DNA of 17,895 nucleotides from Actinomycetes bacterium (GTDB lineage: Bacteria; Actinomycetota; Actinomycetes; Mycobacteriales; Mycobacteriaceae): assembly GCA_022600695.1 (NCBI GenBank), contig JAHZJY010000193.1, positions 1 through 17,895 of the forward strand, read 5' to 3'. The stretch's first letter is position 1, and each line of letters begins with the position of its first letter. The translations under genes were made by a program, and so were the position numbers. The notes beneath the pieces were generated by a model, which had not been told where the DNA came from, did not search any database, and worked only from the letters and a program-made list of their open reading frames with translations. Below are positions 1 to 8,002 of this stretch, piece after piece.

Positions 1-45
1 CGCCGCGCAGAGCGCAGCGCTGAGGGAGAGCAGAACCCGGCGCAT
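1..45 (-). CDS. Partial secreted/membrane protein, N-terminus only
   Basis: Reading leftward from an ATG at 45 gives 15 codons, M-R-R-V-L-L-S-L-S-A-A-L-C-A-A, which run off the window. An Arg-Arg pair followed by a Leu/Ala-rich core is typical of a signal peptide or first membrane helix. An in-frame ATG at 111 would add 22 hydrophilic residues; I prefer 45 because the hydrophobic core then starts at once, although the ribosome site (GATGAGCGG) is weak. The gene is divergent from the Rv2082-like gene at 281. In M. tuberculosis, as I recall, the small membrane protein gene Rv2081c is divergent from Rv2082 in the same way, so this may be its counterpart. Only a stub is visible, so no family can be assigned. 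Confidence 0.4.
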   Translation of the reverse strand, partial: MRRVLLSLSAALCAA

Positions 46-111
46 CCGCTCATCGTCCACGGGGTTTTCCACGGCGGTCAAGTCAAGGTTGAGGCACGGT
101 CGGGTGTTCAT

Positions 112-280
112 CGGCTAACGGGCTTCGGCAATCTCACCGCGCCCCCGGAGATGGCCTTGGACGGCCGCCTGCGAGTGACCTGCAGCGTCACCGGCCGTCC
201 GAGTTGCGAGCCCGACGGTGAATGGCGCCGCGGCAAACCTCTGACTAACATCCGGAACGTGTCGCAGGGGGCGGGGGCCG
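112..280. other. Divergent intergenic region, partly assigned
   Basis: This is the stretch between the leftward stub gene and the rightward gene at 281, where both promoters should lie. I see no clear -10/-35 pair. A run of purines at about 267-276 (aggggg followed by cggggg) can serve as the ribosome site for the GTG at 281 or 284. One forward frame is open from base 1 to a stop at 289-291, but it shows no recognisable protein. Confidence 0.35.
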
Positions 281-2347
281 GTGGTGAGTGATCTACCGGG
301 CGGGCAATGGTCATCGTTATTGGTCGGCCACCAGTGGCCAGGTTCGGAATCGCTGGCGGCGCTCTCCACCTCGGCGGACAACCGGGCTGCGACGGCCTCG
401 TCGCACCACGGCTACGCCGAAACGCTGCGGTCGATCCGATACGGAGTTCTGGCCGAGCAGCAGGGCATCACAGCGGAGGCGGCCAGACACGCATTCCGGA
501 CCGGTGAAGACACCGCGCGGGTAATCGCCGAGAACAACGAGGCGAAGCGAGATTCCTACCGTTGGGCGCACCGTCATGTCGCGGAGTTGCGTTCCGCACT
601 CCGCGATATCGCGGACAGCGGGAATTCCGAGATCCGCCGGACGCTCGACTCCCGGGCACCCCTCGCCGAAAAGATCAGCGCGATCGTCAGCACCATCACC
701 AACGCCCAGACTCAGGCCAACACCAAAGCGGCCGAGTGCAGCGCCAATCTCCTCGGGGTGATCGACACGGCGCTGGGGACCGGACCGTCCGGCCTCTCGG
801 CACGGGAGTTCAGCAGCGGCAACGGCGTAGACCTGCTGTCGGCGTTCCGGTCGCCGAGTCCGGAAACCCTCCACAGCCGGGTTGAGGCGGCCCTGCGCGA
901 GACGGCACCGGCGGACCCCGGCCCGCAGACCCTCCCCGCTTCCGGGCAAGGAACCGGGAGCCCCGGGACCACGACAACGCCAGTCCCGTTGGCCGACAGG
1001 CCAGATCCTGCTGTCGCTCCCAGTTCGACAGAAGTACAGACCGCCGTCGGGCGCGCCGGCGCACCCGACCCCACGGGTCCCCCTGCGACGGAGCCGGGGC
1101 CATCGCCGGTGAATGCGTCCCCGTCGGCCACCGAGGACGTCCCACCGAATATTGCTCCGCGGGATATTGCCCCGCGGGAAGCCGTCGGCACCGGGGACTC
1201 GGGCGCCGAGTCCGAAACCGCCCGGCCTGCCGTTCGGCTGGCCCCTGAGGCCTTCTTCAGCGATCTTGACCGAACCGGACCTTGGTCGGGGTCCACCGAG
1301 TCGCACCCGGACACCGGACGTGACACAACAGTCGGCGATGCGGCGTCGCCGACCGACGAGGTGGGGGCGCCGACGCCGGCATCAGGCGGATTTCCGGGCG
1401 TCGTTACCCCGGCCGCCGCTCTCGGAGCGCCGAGCATGCCCGCGCCACCGTGGACCGCCGGCGGATCCGCCCCGGTCGCCCACGCCGGAAACGGCTTGCC
1501 GGCCTACGGATCGGAGCTGCGATCCCCCACCACCGCAACGCCGCCGGCAGCACCCGCGGTCGCGGCGGCCCCTACTTCCGCACCCGTCGGCGGGGCCGGC
1601 GCATCCGGGGCCGGCGGTCAACCGGTAGTGGTGCGCCGGGTTTCGGGCCGTGCGACCGACCCGGCCGCCAGCGCCGCAGGTGGGCAATCGGTCCCCGCCC
1701 GGTGCCGGGCGGGGACCGATACGCGACTCGGCCGGCTGCTGGGATCGCTGGCCCGCCAGCAACCGATGCTGCGCTGGGGCGTCGGTGATCTGGATGACGG
1801 CAGCACCGTCGTGGTCACCGATGTCGCGGGCGGCTGGATCCCGCCGGATATCCGGATACCGGAAGGTGCGCGGCTGCTGTACCCACCCGGTAAGGCCGGC
1901 GATGTGGCTGCCTTGCTCGCCCCGGCGGCGACCGGGGTGGTCTATCGACCGGGCCAACAACTGCCCGGTGCCGACGACGAACCGGTGCCGATGGCCGATC
2001 ACGCCCGCCAGAGCCCCCCGGTCGACGACATCGGCTGGAGACTCGCGCGGGCGACGAAGTGGCGCGACGGGCTGCCGCGACTGGCACACACCATGGCCAA
2101 GGCCGGTGCCGCACGGTCTGGCTATCTCGATTCCGAAATCAGGCTGTTGCGTGAGCATCTCAGGACCGTCGAGCGTTCGGTACTGAGCCGGTATCCGGAC
2201 CACCTGAACCCTACCGAGGTCGGGAATTGGCAGTTGCTGGCGAGTACCGAGGCTCTGATCCTCGGCGATACCGACCGTGCCGGCTACCACCTCGCCTGGT
2301 TCCTCGCTCAGGCTGAGGCAACGGAGGCAGGGGAACCCGATGCCTGA
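281..2347 (+). CDS. Rv2082-like protein, DUF5632/DUF5631 C-terminus
   Basis: This 688-aa protein has three parts. Residues 1 to about 165 are charged and helix-rich, with the segment GHQWPGSESL at 16-25. Residues about 205-470 are a Pro/Ala/Gly/Ser/Thr linker likely to be disordered, with a small IAPRD-IAPRE repeat. Residues about 480-680 form a folded C-terminus with GGWIPPDIRIPEG (43 residues into it) and a helical tail ending in an AGYHLAWFL segment. That C-terminus matches my memory of the DUF5632/DUF5631 pair found in M. tuberculosis Rv2082 and Rv3899c; the latter lies near the cpnT/esxEF genes. Starts at GTG 281 or GTG 284 cannot be separated. The gene overlaps the next by 8 nt, implying translational coupling. 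No membrane segment or signal peptide is visible. The function is unknown; a role around type VII secretion is inference from the family's neighbours only. Confidence 0.8.
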   Translation: MVSDLPGGQWSSLLVGHQWPGSESLAALSTSADNRAATASSHHGYAETLRSIRYGVLAEQQGITAEAARHAFRTGEDTARVIAENNEAKRDSYRWAHRHVAELRSALRDIADSGNSEIRRTLDSRAPLAEKISAIVSTITNAQTQANTKAAECSANLLGVIDTALGTGPSGLSAREFSSGNGVDLLSAFRSPSPETLHSRVEAALRETAPADPGPQTLPASGQGTGSPGTTTTPVPLADRPDPAVAPSSTEVQTAVGRAGAPDPTGPPATEPGPSPVNASPSATEDVPPNIAPRDIAPREAVGTGDSGAESETARPAVRLAPEAFFSDLDRTGPWSGSTESHPDTGRDTTVGDAASPTDEVGAPTPASGGFPGVVTPAAALGAPSMPAPPWTAGGSAPVAHAGNGLPAYGSELRSPTTATPPAAPAVAAAPTSAPVGGAGASGAGGQPVVVRRVSGRATDPAASAAGGQSVPARCRAGTDTRLGRLLGSLARQQPMLRWGVGDLDDGSTVVVTDVAGGWIPPDIRIPEGARLLYPPGKAGDVAALLAPAATGVVYRPGQQLPGADDEPVPMADHARQSPPVDDIGWRLARATKWRDGLPRLAHTMAKAGAARSGYLDSEIRLLREHLRTVERSVLSRYPDHLNPTEVGNWQLLASTEALILGDTDRAGYHLAWFLAQAEATEAGEPDA

Positions 2348-3350
2348 TGGCCAACTGAACGCCAACGGCGATCGCTACCTGCAGGCGGCCGGTATGGACA
2401 CATCACCGCCACCTGTTCCTTCCGATCCGCTCGTCGGCGGGGTTGTGCCGGTCGAACAGGTCCTCCGGATGCTTGGGCTGGCGGCCAATGCGGGTGATGC
2501 ACGGGACAACACGGACAGCGTCGAGGAACATCTCCGGCGCGAAGCGGCTGCCGCCGAGGCGGCTGCGGCGTTCGAGGAACAGGACATCGAGGCGGCCGCC
2601 GGGCTCGGGGGGATAACCGGAGCGGACCAATCCGCCACAATGACCCAGCAGTTACCCCAACTGGTCTCCGGTATCGCCGGAGCCATCGGCGGCGCCCTTC
2701 AACCGCTGACCCAGATCCCCCAGCAATTCGCCCAGGGCGCCCAGCAGGCCATGCAGGCTGGAATGAGCCTCTTCGGAGGACCGGTCAGCGATGCCGGCCT
2801 GCCGATCGACGGTGCGGACCTATCGCTTCCCCCGCTGGACGACTTCGGTTCCACCGCAGACTATCTCGATGATCTCGACGGCTTCGGCGGATCCGATTTC
2901 GCCGCCGTCCCAGGCCTTCGCGGCGGCGGGCCCGGCGGTGGCGGTGCGGTCCCGGCAACCACCGTTTCGCCCACCGCGCTCGGGCCGCCACCGGTCCCTT
3001 CGGCGAGCACCGCGCCATCATCAGCGCCGGCGCCGCCGATCGCGGCACCGAGACCCCCGGCCGTCGGGGCACCGCACGGCGGAGGCATAGCGGGAATGCC
3101 GATGATCCCGCCGGGCGCGATGGGGGCGGCAACCCAGACCGATAAAGATCCCAAGCCCGACACCAAACGGGTTTCGGTACCGCCGGTGCGTAACGGCGCT
3201 CCGGTCCAAGGCCGCCTGATTCCGCCGGCGTCACCGGCTCCGGCCGAGGGTAAACCGGCCGGCAAGCCGGTCGCCGCCCGCCGGATCATCGCACCCGCCA
3301 GCAAGACCCACGATGACCGGACAGGCGGCGATTCCAAATCAGAGTCCTGA
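2340..3350 (+). CDS. Rv2083-like Ala/Pro/Gly-rich protein
   Basis: The protein has 336 aa. The ATG at 2340 is chosen over in-frame starts further upstream because a good ribosome site (acggaggcagggg) precedes it and it overlaps the upstream stop by 8 nt. An N-terminal region includes an alanine/glutamate-rich helix (REAAAAEAAAAFEEQDIEAA at about 68-87). A glutamine-rich amphipathic stretch follows, with PQLVSGIAGAIGGALQPL and IPQQFAQGAQQAMQAG, of the kind seen in ESX-associated Esp proteins. Then come an acidic segment (YLDDLDGFGGSD), a Gly/Pro-rich low-complexity stretch, and a conserved-looking basic tail with KRVSVPPVRNGAPVQGRL. The order and tail resemble M. tuberculosis Rv2083. The last 12 nt overlap the tail of the convergent PAP2 gene. 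The function is unknown; it is probably a partner of the preceding protein. Confidence 0.75.
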   Translation: MPDGQLNANGDRYLQAAGMDTSPPPVPSDPLVGGVVPVEQVLRMLGLAANAGDARDNTDSVEEHLRREAAAAEAAAAFEEQDIEAAAGLGGITGADQSATMTQQLPQLVSGIAGAIGGALQPLTQIPQQFAQGAQQAMQAGMSLFGGPVSDAGLPIDGADLSLPPLDDFGSTADYLDDLDGFGGSDFAAVPGLRGGGPGGGGAVPATTVSPTALGPPPVPSASTAPSSAPAPPIAAPRPPAVGAPHGGGIAGMPMIPPGAMGAATQTDKDPKPDTKRVSVPPVRNGAPVQGRLIPPASPAPAEGKPAGKPVAARRIIAPASKTHDDRTGGDSKSES

Positions 3351-4004
3351 CTGGGCCGCAATCCTTCGGTCGCTGCCGGCCCACGGGGGCACCAACGTCA
3401 TGCACAGGAGGTAACAGAGCAGACCCAACGCCCATCCCGCGATGACATCGGACGGATGGTGCACGTTGAGCGCAACCCGGGCCAGCCCGACCAGCACCAC
3501 CAGTGCCACGCCGACCGCGATGATGGGTATCCGCATCGACGGCCTGACGAGCGGCCACAGGACGGTCGCGCCCGCCAACACCCCCACCGTGATCCCCAGG
3601 GCATGTCCGGACGGAAATGACGTCGACGCCGCGAACACCAGTGCGGTGCCCGGGCGCGGCCGGTCGCCGAGGTCCTTGGCAGCCACCGTCAGCAGCGCCG
3701 ACGTGATGACCGCCAGCGTCAAGAACGCCGCGATCCGCGGGCGCCGGCGAACGAGGGCAACGACAACGCCGACCAGAGCGAGGGCCCGGAGCGCAGTCGG
3801 ACCCAGAACGTCCGAAACGCCTCGCCAGAACCCGATCCATCCCGGGCTGCCGGACGTGACATCGTGGAACCACCCCAGCGCCGGCTGGTCCACCGTTTTC
3901 AGCCAACCCCAGTTTGCGGTGATACCGATCCACATCAGCGCATAGAGCAACGCAGCCGGCACCGCAGCCACCACCAAGGCCACCACCGAGGCCCGTTTCG
4001 ACAT
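3339..4004 (-). CDS. PAP2 family membrane phosphatase
   Basis: This 221-aa membrane enzyme has the full phosphatidic acid phosphatase type 2 signature. C1 is K110 to P118 (KDLGDRPRP, fitting K-x6-RP). C2 is PSGH at 131-134. C3 is R176, H182 and D186 in ARVALNVHHPSD, with Ala in place of the usual Ser before Arg. Hydrophobic helices lie at about 7-30, 68-86, 91-108, 135-153, 158-175 and 187-205. Such enzymes remove phosphate from lipid pyrophosphates or phosphatidate at the outer face of the membrane; the substrate here cannot be read from the sequence. The ATG at 4004 is chosen because the hydrophobic N-terminus starts there; the longer open frame upstream encodes only low-complexity residues and overlaps the divergent hydrolase gene. 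It is transcribed towards the Rv2083-like gene and overlaps it by 12 nt. Confidence 0.9.
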   Translation of the reverse strand: MSKRASVVALVVAAVPAALLYALMWIGITANWGWLKTVDQPALGWFHDVTSGSPGWIGFWRGVSDVLGPTALRALALVGVVVALVRRRPRIAAFLTLAVITSALLTVAAKDLGDRPRPGTALVFAASTSFPSGHALGITVGVLAGATVLWPLVRPSMRIPIIAVGVALVVLVGLARVALNVHHPSDVIAGWALGLLCYLLCMTLVPPWAGSDRRIAAQSGL

Positions 4005-4101
4005 CACACCCAAGATGTACACCACCGGCTGATTAGCCCCGCTAACATCATCGGGTGGTGCAGGGCCGGCCACTGAATCCGCCCGGAAAGGCCGAATAAA
4101 G

Positions 4102-5289
4102 GTGGACACCGACGCCCAGATGCCCATTCCCCTGCCCGATGTGCCCGGCGCCGATGCGGGGTCGGACGGCCTGCCCGACCGGGCTGATCTGACCGCATTC
4201 CAGCGTATCGTCGTCGACTCGTCAGCCGTTGCCGACCTCGGCTTACGGACCGCGATCTCCACTGTGGTGGGGGCAGCAGTGGCACCGACCGTGCTCACCA
4301 CCGCTTTACGTCGATCAGAGGCCCGCCGCGAACGTGAGAACATCGCCTTCTATGTCGATCTCGCCCGCCACCACGACCCGGCCCGCTCATTCCCGGCGCC
4401 CACCACCGTGCCGGACGTCTCGTCCCGGGCGGCCAATCCGATAGCGGAATACATCGCCCGCGGCAACGTCCACAACGTATCGTTCGCGAGCACCTTCGAG
4501 ACGGCGAATCCCGGGATGCGCGCTCGGTGGCACCGATTGAGACGCAACAACATCGTGCGTTTTCAGCACTGGCGCCACAGCGACGGACCGCGCCCCACCC
4601 TCTGCGTGATTCACGGATTCATGGGATCGCCATATCTGGTGAACGGGTTGTTCTTCTCACTGCCGTGGTTCTACCGTTCCGGCTACGACGTGTTGCTCTA
4701 CACACTGCCGTTCCACGGCCGGCGCGCCGAGAACCCCTCCCCGTTCAGCGGCTACGGTTTTTTCGCCAGCGGCATGAGCGGATTCGCCGAGGCGATGGGC
4801 CAAGCTGTCTACGACTTCCGTACCGTCCTGAACTGGTTGCGCGACAGCGGTGTCGACCGGATAGCCCTCACCGGGATTTCACTCGGCGGATACACCTCGG
4901 CGCTGGTGGCATCGGCCGACGATCGGCTGGAGGCGGTCATCCCGAATGTCCCGCTGGTGACGCCGCAGTCGGCTTTCGACGACTGGTGGCCGGCGAACAA
5001 GGTTGTCCAGCTGACCCGGGCCGTCGGCGGACTCAGCCGCGAGGAGGCCTACTCCAGTTTCGCCTACCACTCGCCGCTGAACTACCGGCCGTTGGTCGCC
5101 AAGGATCGGCGGCTGATCATCACCGGACTCGGCGACCGGCTCGCTCCCCCGGATCATGCGATGGCACTGTGGGAACACTGGGATCGCTGCGCGCTGCACT
5201 GGTTCCCGGGCAACCACGTACTGCACGTCAGTCAGCCGGAGTACCTGCGACGGACCAATCGGTTCCTCCGGCCACTGATGTTCGGCTGA
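4102..5289 (+). CDS. Alpha/beta hydrolase
   Basis: This 395-aa cytosolic hydrolase starts at GTG 4102 behind a purine-rich ribosome site (ggaaagg, 4085-4091). The core begins near residue 164. An oxyanion-type HGFMG is at 171-175, the nucleophile elbow G-I-S-L-G-G has Ser260, the acid is likely Asp345 in GLGDRLAPP, and the histidine is His372 or His375 in GNHVLH. The first 160 residues are a less conserved N-terminal extension with no signal peptide, which is longer than in typical 280-300 aa hydrolases. The overall shape, with HGFMGSPYLVNGLFFSLPWF and a FHGRRAE loop, recalls ABHD18/DUF2048-type hydrolases, but that placement is tentative. It stands alone between a divergent PAP2 gene and a convergent methyltransferase gene 13 nt away. 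The substrate is unknown; an ester of a lipid is plausible. Confidence 0.85.
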   Translation: MDTDAQMPIPLPDVPGADAGSDGLPDRADLTAFQRIVVDSSAVADLGLRTAISTVVGAAVAPTVLTTALRRSEARRERENIAFYVDLARHHDPARSFPAPTTVPDVSSRAANPIAEYIARGNVHNVSFASTFETANPGMRARWHRLRRNNIVRFQHWRHSDGPRPTLCVIHGFMGSPYLVNGLFFSLPWFYRSGYDVLLYTLPFHGRRAENPSPFSGYGFFASGMSGFAEAMGQAVYDFRTVLNWLRDSGVDRIALTGISLGGYTSALVASADDRLEAVIPNVPLVTPQSAFDDWWPANKVVQLTRAVGGLSREEAYSSFAYHSPLNYRPLVAKDRRLIITGLGDRLAPPDHAMALWEHWDRCALHWFPGNHVLHVSQPEYLRRTNRFLRPLMFG

Positions 5290-5302
5290 GTCTCGACAGC
5301 GC

Positions 5303-6196
5303 TCAGTTCTTGACGGCACTCACCAAAGTGATGCTGTCGATCATCTGCACGACATCAGCCGCGGTGGCCGGGGTCGCACGGCCCACGGATTCGAGGTAGT
5401 CGGTCAGCGTGGTGGCGGCCGCCGTCCAACCCCGCTGGGAAAACCACTGCGCCGCAGGCGCGCACTGCTCGTTGTACACCAACTGCCACCACTGCCCGCG
5501 CATGTTCTCAGCACTCTTGGCCTCGTCGAGCTTGACCCGGAAGGCGTCATCAGCCATCGGCCGACCCTCCTCGACAGCAACCCGACTGCCTGGGAATGCC
5601 ATCGTGTCGACGCCGTTGAACAGTTGCTCTTGGACGGTTGCGGGAAGGTAGACGAGCAGACCCTCGGCAATCCACGCCGAGGGTTCATCCGGGCGAAATC
5701 CATTGCCCTGCAGCGCGGCAGCCCAGTCATCGCGTAGGTCGACAGCAATTTCCCGACGTTCGGCCGTGGGGGCCGCAGCGCCGAGAGCCTGGCGCTTGAA
5801 CTCCAAGACTCGCGGCTGGTCCAGTTCGAAGACCGTCGTCCCGGCCGGCCAGTCGAGGCGGTACGCCCGGGAGTCCAGTCCTGCCGCGAGCATGACGACC
5901 TGCCGGATCCCGGCCTGTGCCGCCGACCGGAAGTACGCGTCGAAGTAGCGGGTACGGGCGGCTTGGAAGGTGACGAAGTGCGCACCGAAATCGTCTGATC
6001 TGAGCGGATGATCCGCGTCGGGATCATCGAGTAGGTCGGCCCACGGCCCCCCCGCCGCCCGGCAGAAAACATCGGCGTACCGGTCCACGGCCAGCGGTGC
6101 GGGTTTTTGCGCCTCCAGCGCCCGGGCGGCAGCCACGAAAAGTGCGGTGGAACCCACGCCGGTGGTGATATCCCAGCTGTCGTCGTCGCTGCGCAT
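5303..6196 (-). CDS. Class I SAM-dependent methyltransferase (mycobacterial type)
   Basis: The 297-aa protein belongs to the large mycobacterial family of putative S-adenosylmethionine-dependent methyltransferases (TIGR00027-type, many copies in M. tuberculosis such as Rv0146 and Rv0830). The N-terminus [18 protein letters not shown] (8-25), the SAM-binding loop [18 protein letters not shown] (100-117), the acidic strand end VFELDQP (122-128) and [10 protein letters not shown] (175-184) are all family hallmarks. The length is normal. The ATG at 6196 lies only 3 nt beyond the stop of the MpaB-family gene, so the two are probably co-transcribed and coupled; a TANNNT box (6202-6207, minus strand TAGTGT) 5 nt before the ATG could also give a separate leaderless start. 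The methyl acceptor is unknown for this family. Confidence 0.9.
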   Translation of the reverse strand: MRSDDDSWDITTGVGSTALFVAAARALEAQKPAPLAVDRYADVFCRAAGGPWADLLDDPDADHPLRSDDFGAHFVTFQAARTRYFDAYFRSAAQAGIRQVVMLAAGLDSRAYRLDWPAGTTVFELDQPRVLEFKRQALGAAAPTAERREIAVDLRDDWAAALQGNGFRPDEPSAWIAEGLLVYLPATVQEQLFNGVDTMAFPGSRVAVEEGRPMADDAFRVKLDEAKSAENMRGQWWQLVYNEQCAPAAQWFSQRGWTAAATTLTDYLESVGRATPATAADVVQMIDSITLVSAVKN

Positions 6197-6199
6197 GAC

Positions 6200-7096
6200 T
6201 CACACTAACGGTCGACCGGTACGCATTCGCCAGTTCACGTCGTGCAGGAGCAGATTGAAGGGAAAGTTCCGGACAAGGGGCGGAGCAACAGTATTGCTCA
6301 ACCGGATCGCGGTCATGAGCGCGTCGAATTCCCGTTGTTTTGTGCGATTCCAGTCCAGCTTCATCTGGTCGCGAAAACGTTGCGGCAGAAAGCCGGTGGT
6401 GATGAGTAGGGCAACACTCTCGTTGAGGTTCTGGATTGGACCGGGCAGGCGGAACGCACCCATTCGGGCCACCGCAATGGGGTAGAGGAACTCGCGGATG
6501 GTGTCGTCGATGTGGATGTGCTCGAGGGATTCCGCCCAGTATTCGTCGAACGCGGCCCGGTCCGCGGGCCACATCTCCGGACGCATCTGCAGCATGGTGC
6601 CGAAGGCCATACTGTCGCGGTAGTGCTGATCGGCAGTCTCGTCGTCCATCTCCCCGATGAAGATGCGACGGACATCGACCCCGCCTTTGTACAGGCAGGC
6701 TGCGACCCACAGTTGCAGCTCGGGATCGAGCGCGTTGTATTCCACCGGGCTCTCCTCGGTGGAGAACACCTGTGCGTGTGCCTGAGTGACCGCCTTGCGG
6801 TAGGCCTTCTGCTGAACCGGATTACCGCGGGTGGCGACGGCGAGGTAGGTGAAGGTGGTGCGGGCGCGTTTGATCGGGTGCAGGTCGATACGGCCGCTCT
6901 CCACTCTGCTTTCCTGGACGCCGTAGCCAACACCGGGACGGCCCAGTTGCATGATCACGTTGGCCGGGCCGGCCAGTAGGGCGATCCCCGGGATTCCGTC
7001 CCCGGCGGCCGGCCGGGTCAGCCTTTGCAGTAGGCCACGGTCTACCGGCGGACCGGACGACTCGCTGACGGGCCGATCCACGACACTGCGGGTCAC
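6200..7096 (-). CDS. MpaB/DUF2236 family oxygenase
   Basis: This 298-aa protein matches the oxygenase MpaB (DUF2236) family, related to the haem-dependent rubber oxygenase Lcp. Signs are ALLAGPANVIMQLGRPGVGYG near residues 39-59, the TRGNP turn at 89-93 followed by V103-x3-H107-x2-V110, DPELQLWVAACLYKG at 124-138, and a C-terminal HDVNWR. His107 is the likely cofactor ligand by family pattern. Of two adjacent GTG codons, 7096 is preferred because it stands 6 nt after an AAGGGG ribosome site, while 7099 leaves only 3 nt. The frame stays open much further upstream to 8023, but that part is antisense to the TetR gene and the relic and shows no homology. A strong promoter candidate sits at 7140-7168. 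The gene leads an operon with the methyltransferase. Substrate and reaction are unproven. Confidence 0.85.
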   Translation of the reverse strand: MTRSVVDRPVSESSGPPVDRGLLQRLTRPAAGDGIPGIALLAGPANVIMQLGRPGVGYGVQESRVESGRIDLHPIKRARTTFTYLAVATRGNPVQQKAYRKAVTQAHAQVFSTEESPVEYNALDPELQLWVAACLYKGGVDVRRIFIGEMDDETADQHYRDSMAFGTMLQMRPEMWPADRAAFDEYWAESLEHIHIDDTIREFLYPIAVARMGAFRLPGPIQNLNESVALLITTGFLPQRFRDQMKLDWNRTKQREFDALMTAIRLSNTVAPPLVRNFPFNLLLHDVNWRMRTGRPLV

Positions 7097-7139
7097 CACG
7101 ATCCCCTTGCCTGACAAATCTGAGAACGCTTGTTTCCCG

Positions 7140-7168
7140 ATATTGTTCCTACCTGATCGCGATGTCAA
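7140..7168 (-). promoter_or_regulatory. Sigma-A-like promoter for the mpaB-type gene
   Basis: On the minus strand a perfect TTGACA (7168-7163) is followed after 17 nt by CAATAT (7145-7140). This predicts a start near 7133 and a leader of about 37 nt with the AAGGGG site. On the plus strand TATTGT (7141-7146) overlaps the same -10 and could serve the TetR gene. The spacer holds the palindrome ATCGCGAT (7156-7163), a possible part of a TetR operator. Confidence 0.5.
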
Positions 7169-7177
7169 GATGACGCG

Positions 7178-7825
7178 GTGACACAGGCACGGCCATATGC
7201 GGGCGTGGACGCCGCCGAACGGGCGGCCCGCCGCCGCGCCAGCCTGCTGGAGGCCGGCTTGGAGCTGCTGGGCAGCAATGTCGATCCGGCGGAGCTCACA
7301 GTCCGGGGTATCTGCCGTAAAGCGGGGCTGGCCACCCGCTACTTCTACGAGAGCTTCGCCGATAAGGAACAGTTCACCGGCGCGGTGTTCGACTGGGTCA
7401 TCACCCGAATGGCGACCACGACACAGGCGGCAGTGGCGGCCGCACCTGCTGAACGGCAGACCCGGGCCGGGATGGCCAACATCGTCCGGTCCATCGAGGC
7501 CGATCCCCGGGTCGGTCGGCTGATGTTCGGGGGACGGGTGGCGAGCACCACCCTGATCCGCAAGCGCCAGGAGTCTGAGGCGCTCTTCGTCATGCTGTCC
7601 GGCCGGCATGTCGAGAATCTCCTGCACCGCCCCGCGACCGAGCAGATCAAGGCGTTCGCCTACTTCGTGGTCGGCGGAGTCACCCAGACCATCGGCGCCT
7701 GGCTGGCCGGCGACATCGACCTGACGTCCGACGAGGTCGTCGAACAACTCAGCGCCATCGTGGACGCATTCGGGGAGTCCAGCCTCTTCCGAAACCGACG
7801 AGACGCCCCAACCTGTCGGCCGTAA
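7178..7825 (+). CDS. TetR family transcriptional regulator
   Basis: The protein has 215 aa and starts at GTG 7178. The N-terminal helix-turn-helix is clear: AARRRASLLEAGLELLGS at 16-33, then LTVRGICRKAGLATRYFYESFADKE across 40-64, with the recognition helix around ATRYFYESF. The remaining 150 residues are a helical ligand and dimerisation domain with no recognisable sub-family. It is divergent from the mpaB-type gene across an 81-nt gap (7097-7177), the standard layout for a TetR repressor controlling its neighbour and itself. Its stop (7823-7825) is followed in the same frame by the DUF222 relic, so the last residues (RNRRDAPTCRP) could have been altered by that insertion. The inducer is unknown. 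Confidence 0.9.
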   Translation: MTQARPYAGVDAAERAARRRASLLEAGLELLGSNVDPAELTVRGICRKAGLATRYFYESFADKEQFTGAVFDWVITRMATTTQAAVAAAPAERQTRAGMANIVRSIEADPRVGRLMFGGRVASTTLIRKRQESEALFVMLSGRHVENLLHRPATEQIKAFAYFVVGGVTQTIGAWLAGDIDLTSDEVVEQLSAIVDAFGESSLFRNRRDAPTCRP

Positions 7826-7828
7826 GTC

Positions 7829-8002
7829 GTAAACCGCGGATTCACCTGGACCGGACCCCAACGCCCCGACGGCATGAGCATCGCAAAACTCATCGCCACC
7901 CCCGAACTGCGCGCCACCATCGACGCCCTGCTCGCCAAATTCGCCGCACCCGGCATGTGCAACCCCGCCGACCACACCCCCACCGTCACCACCGAACCCT
8001 GA
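7829..8002 (+). pseudogene. Internal fragment of a 13E12 (DUF222/HNH) family gene
   Basis: The forward frame directly after the TetR stop reads [17 protein letters not shown], then [20 protein letters not shown], then MCNPADHTP, and stops at 8000-8002. GPQ-x-x-DGMS followed by TPE-x-RAT-x-(D/E)[14 protein letters not shown] is a hallmark block from the middle of mycobacterial DUF222/HNH (13E12 repeat) proteins, which are normally several hundred residues long. Only about 57 codons remain: the N-terminal DUF222 part and the C-terminal HNH nuclease are missing. Codon third positions are still strongly C/G, so decay looks limited. An ATG at 7874 could in principle express 42 residues, but a relic is far more likely. 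Confidence 0.7.

Noticed and set aside
1..291. Forward frame open from the window edge to a stop at 289-291, possibly the end of a rightward gene
   Set aside because: The residues show no recognisable domain, it would overlap the 281 start, and the leftward signal-peptide start fits the Rv2081c/Rv2082 layout better; not fully excluded.
317..1437. Long leftward open frames antisense to the Rv2082-like gene
   Set aside because: Arg/Gly-rich composition typical of shadow frames in high-GC DNA; the forward frame has recognisable domains.
1382..2365. Leftward 327-codon open frame under the DUF5632/5631 region
   Set aside because: Shadow of the conserved forward C-terminus; no family features.
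4527..5399. Forward 290-codon open frame overlapping the alpha/beta hydrolase
   Set aside because: Shadow frame rich in Arg/Pro/His; the hydrolase frame has the complete catalytic motifs.
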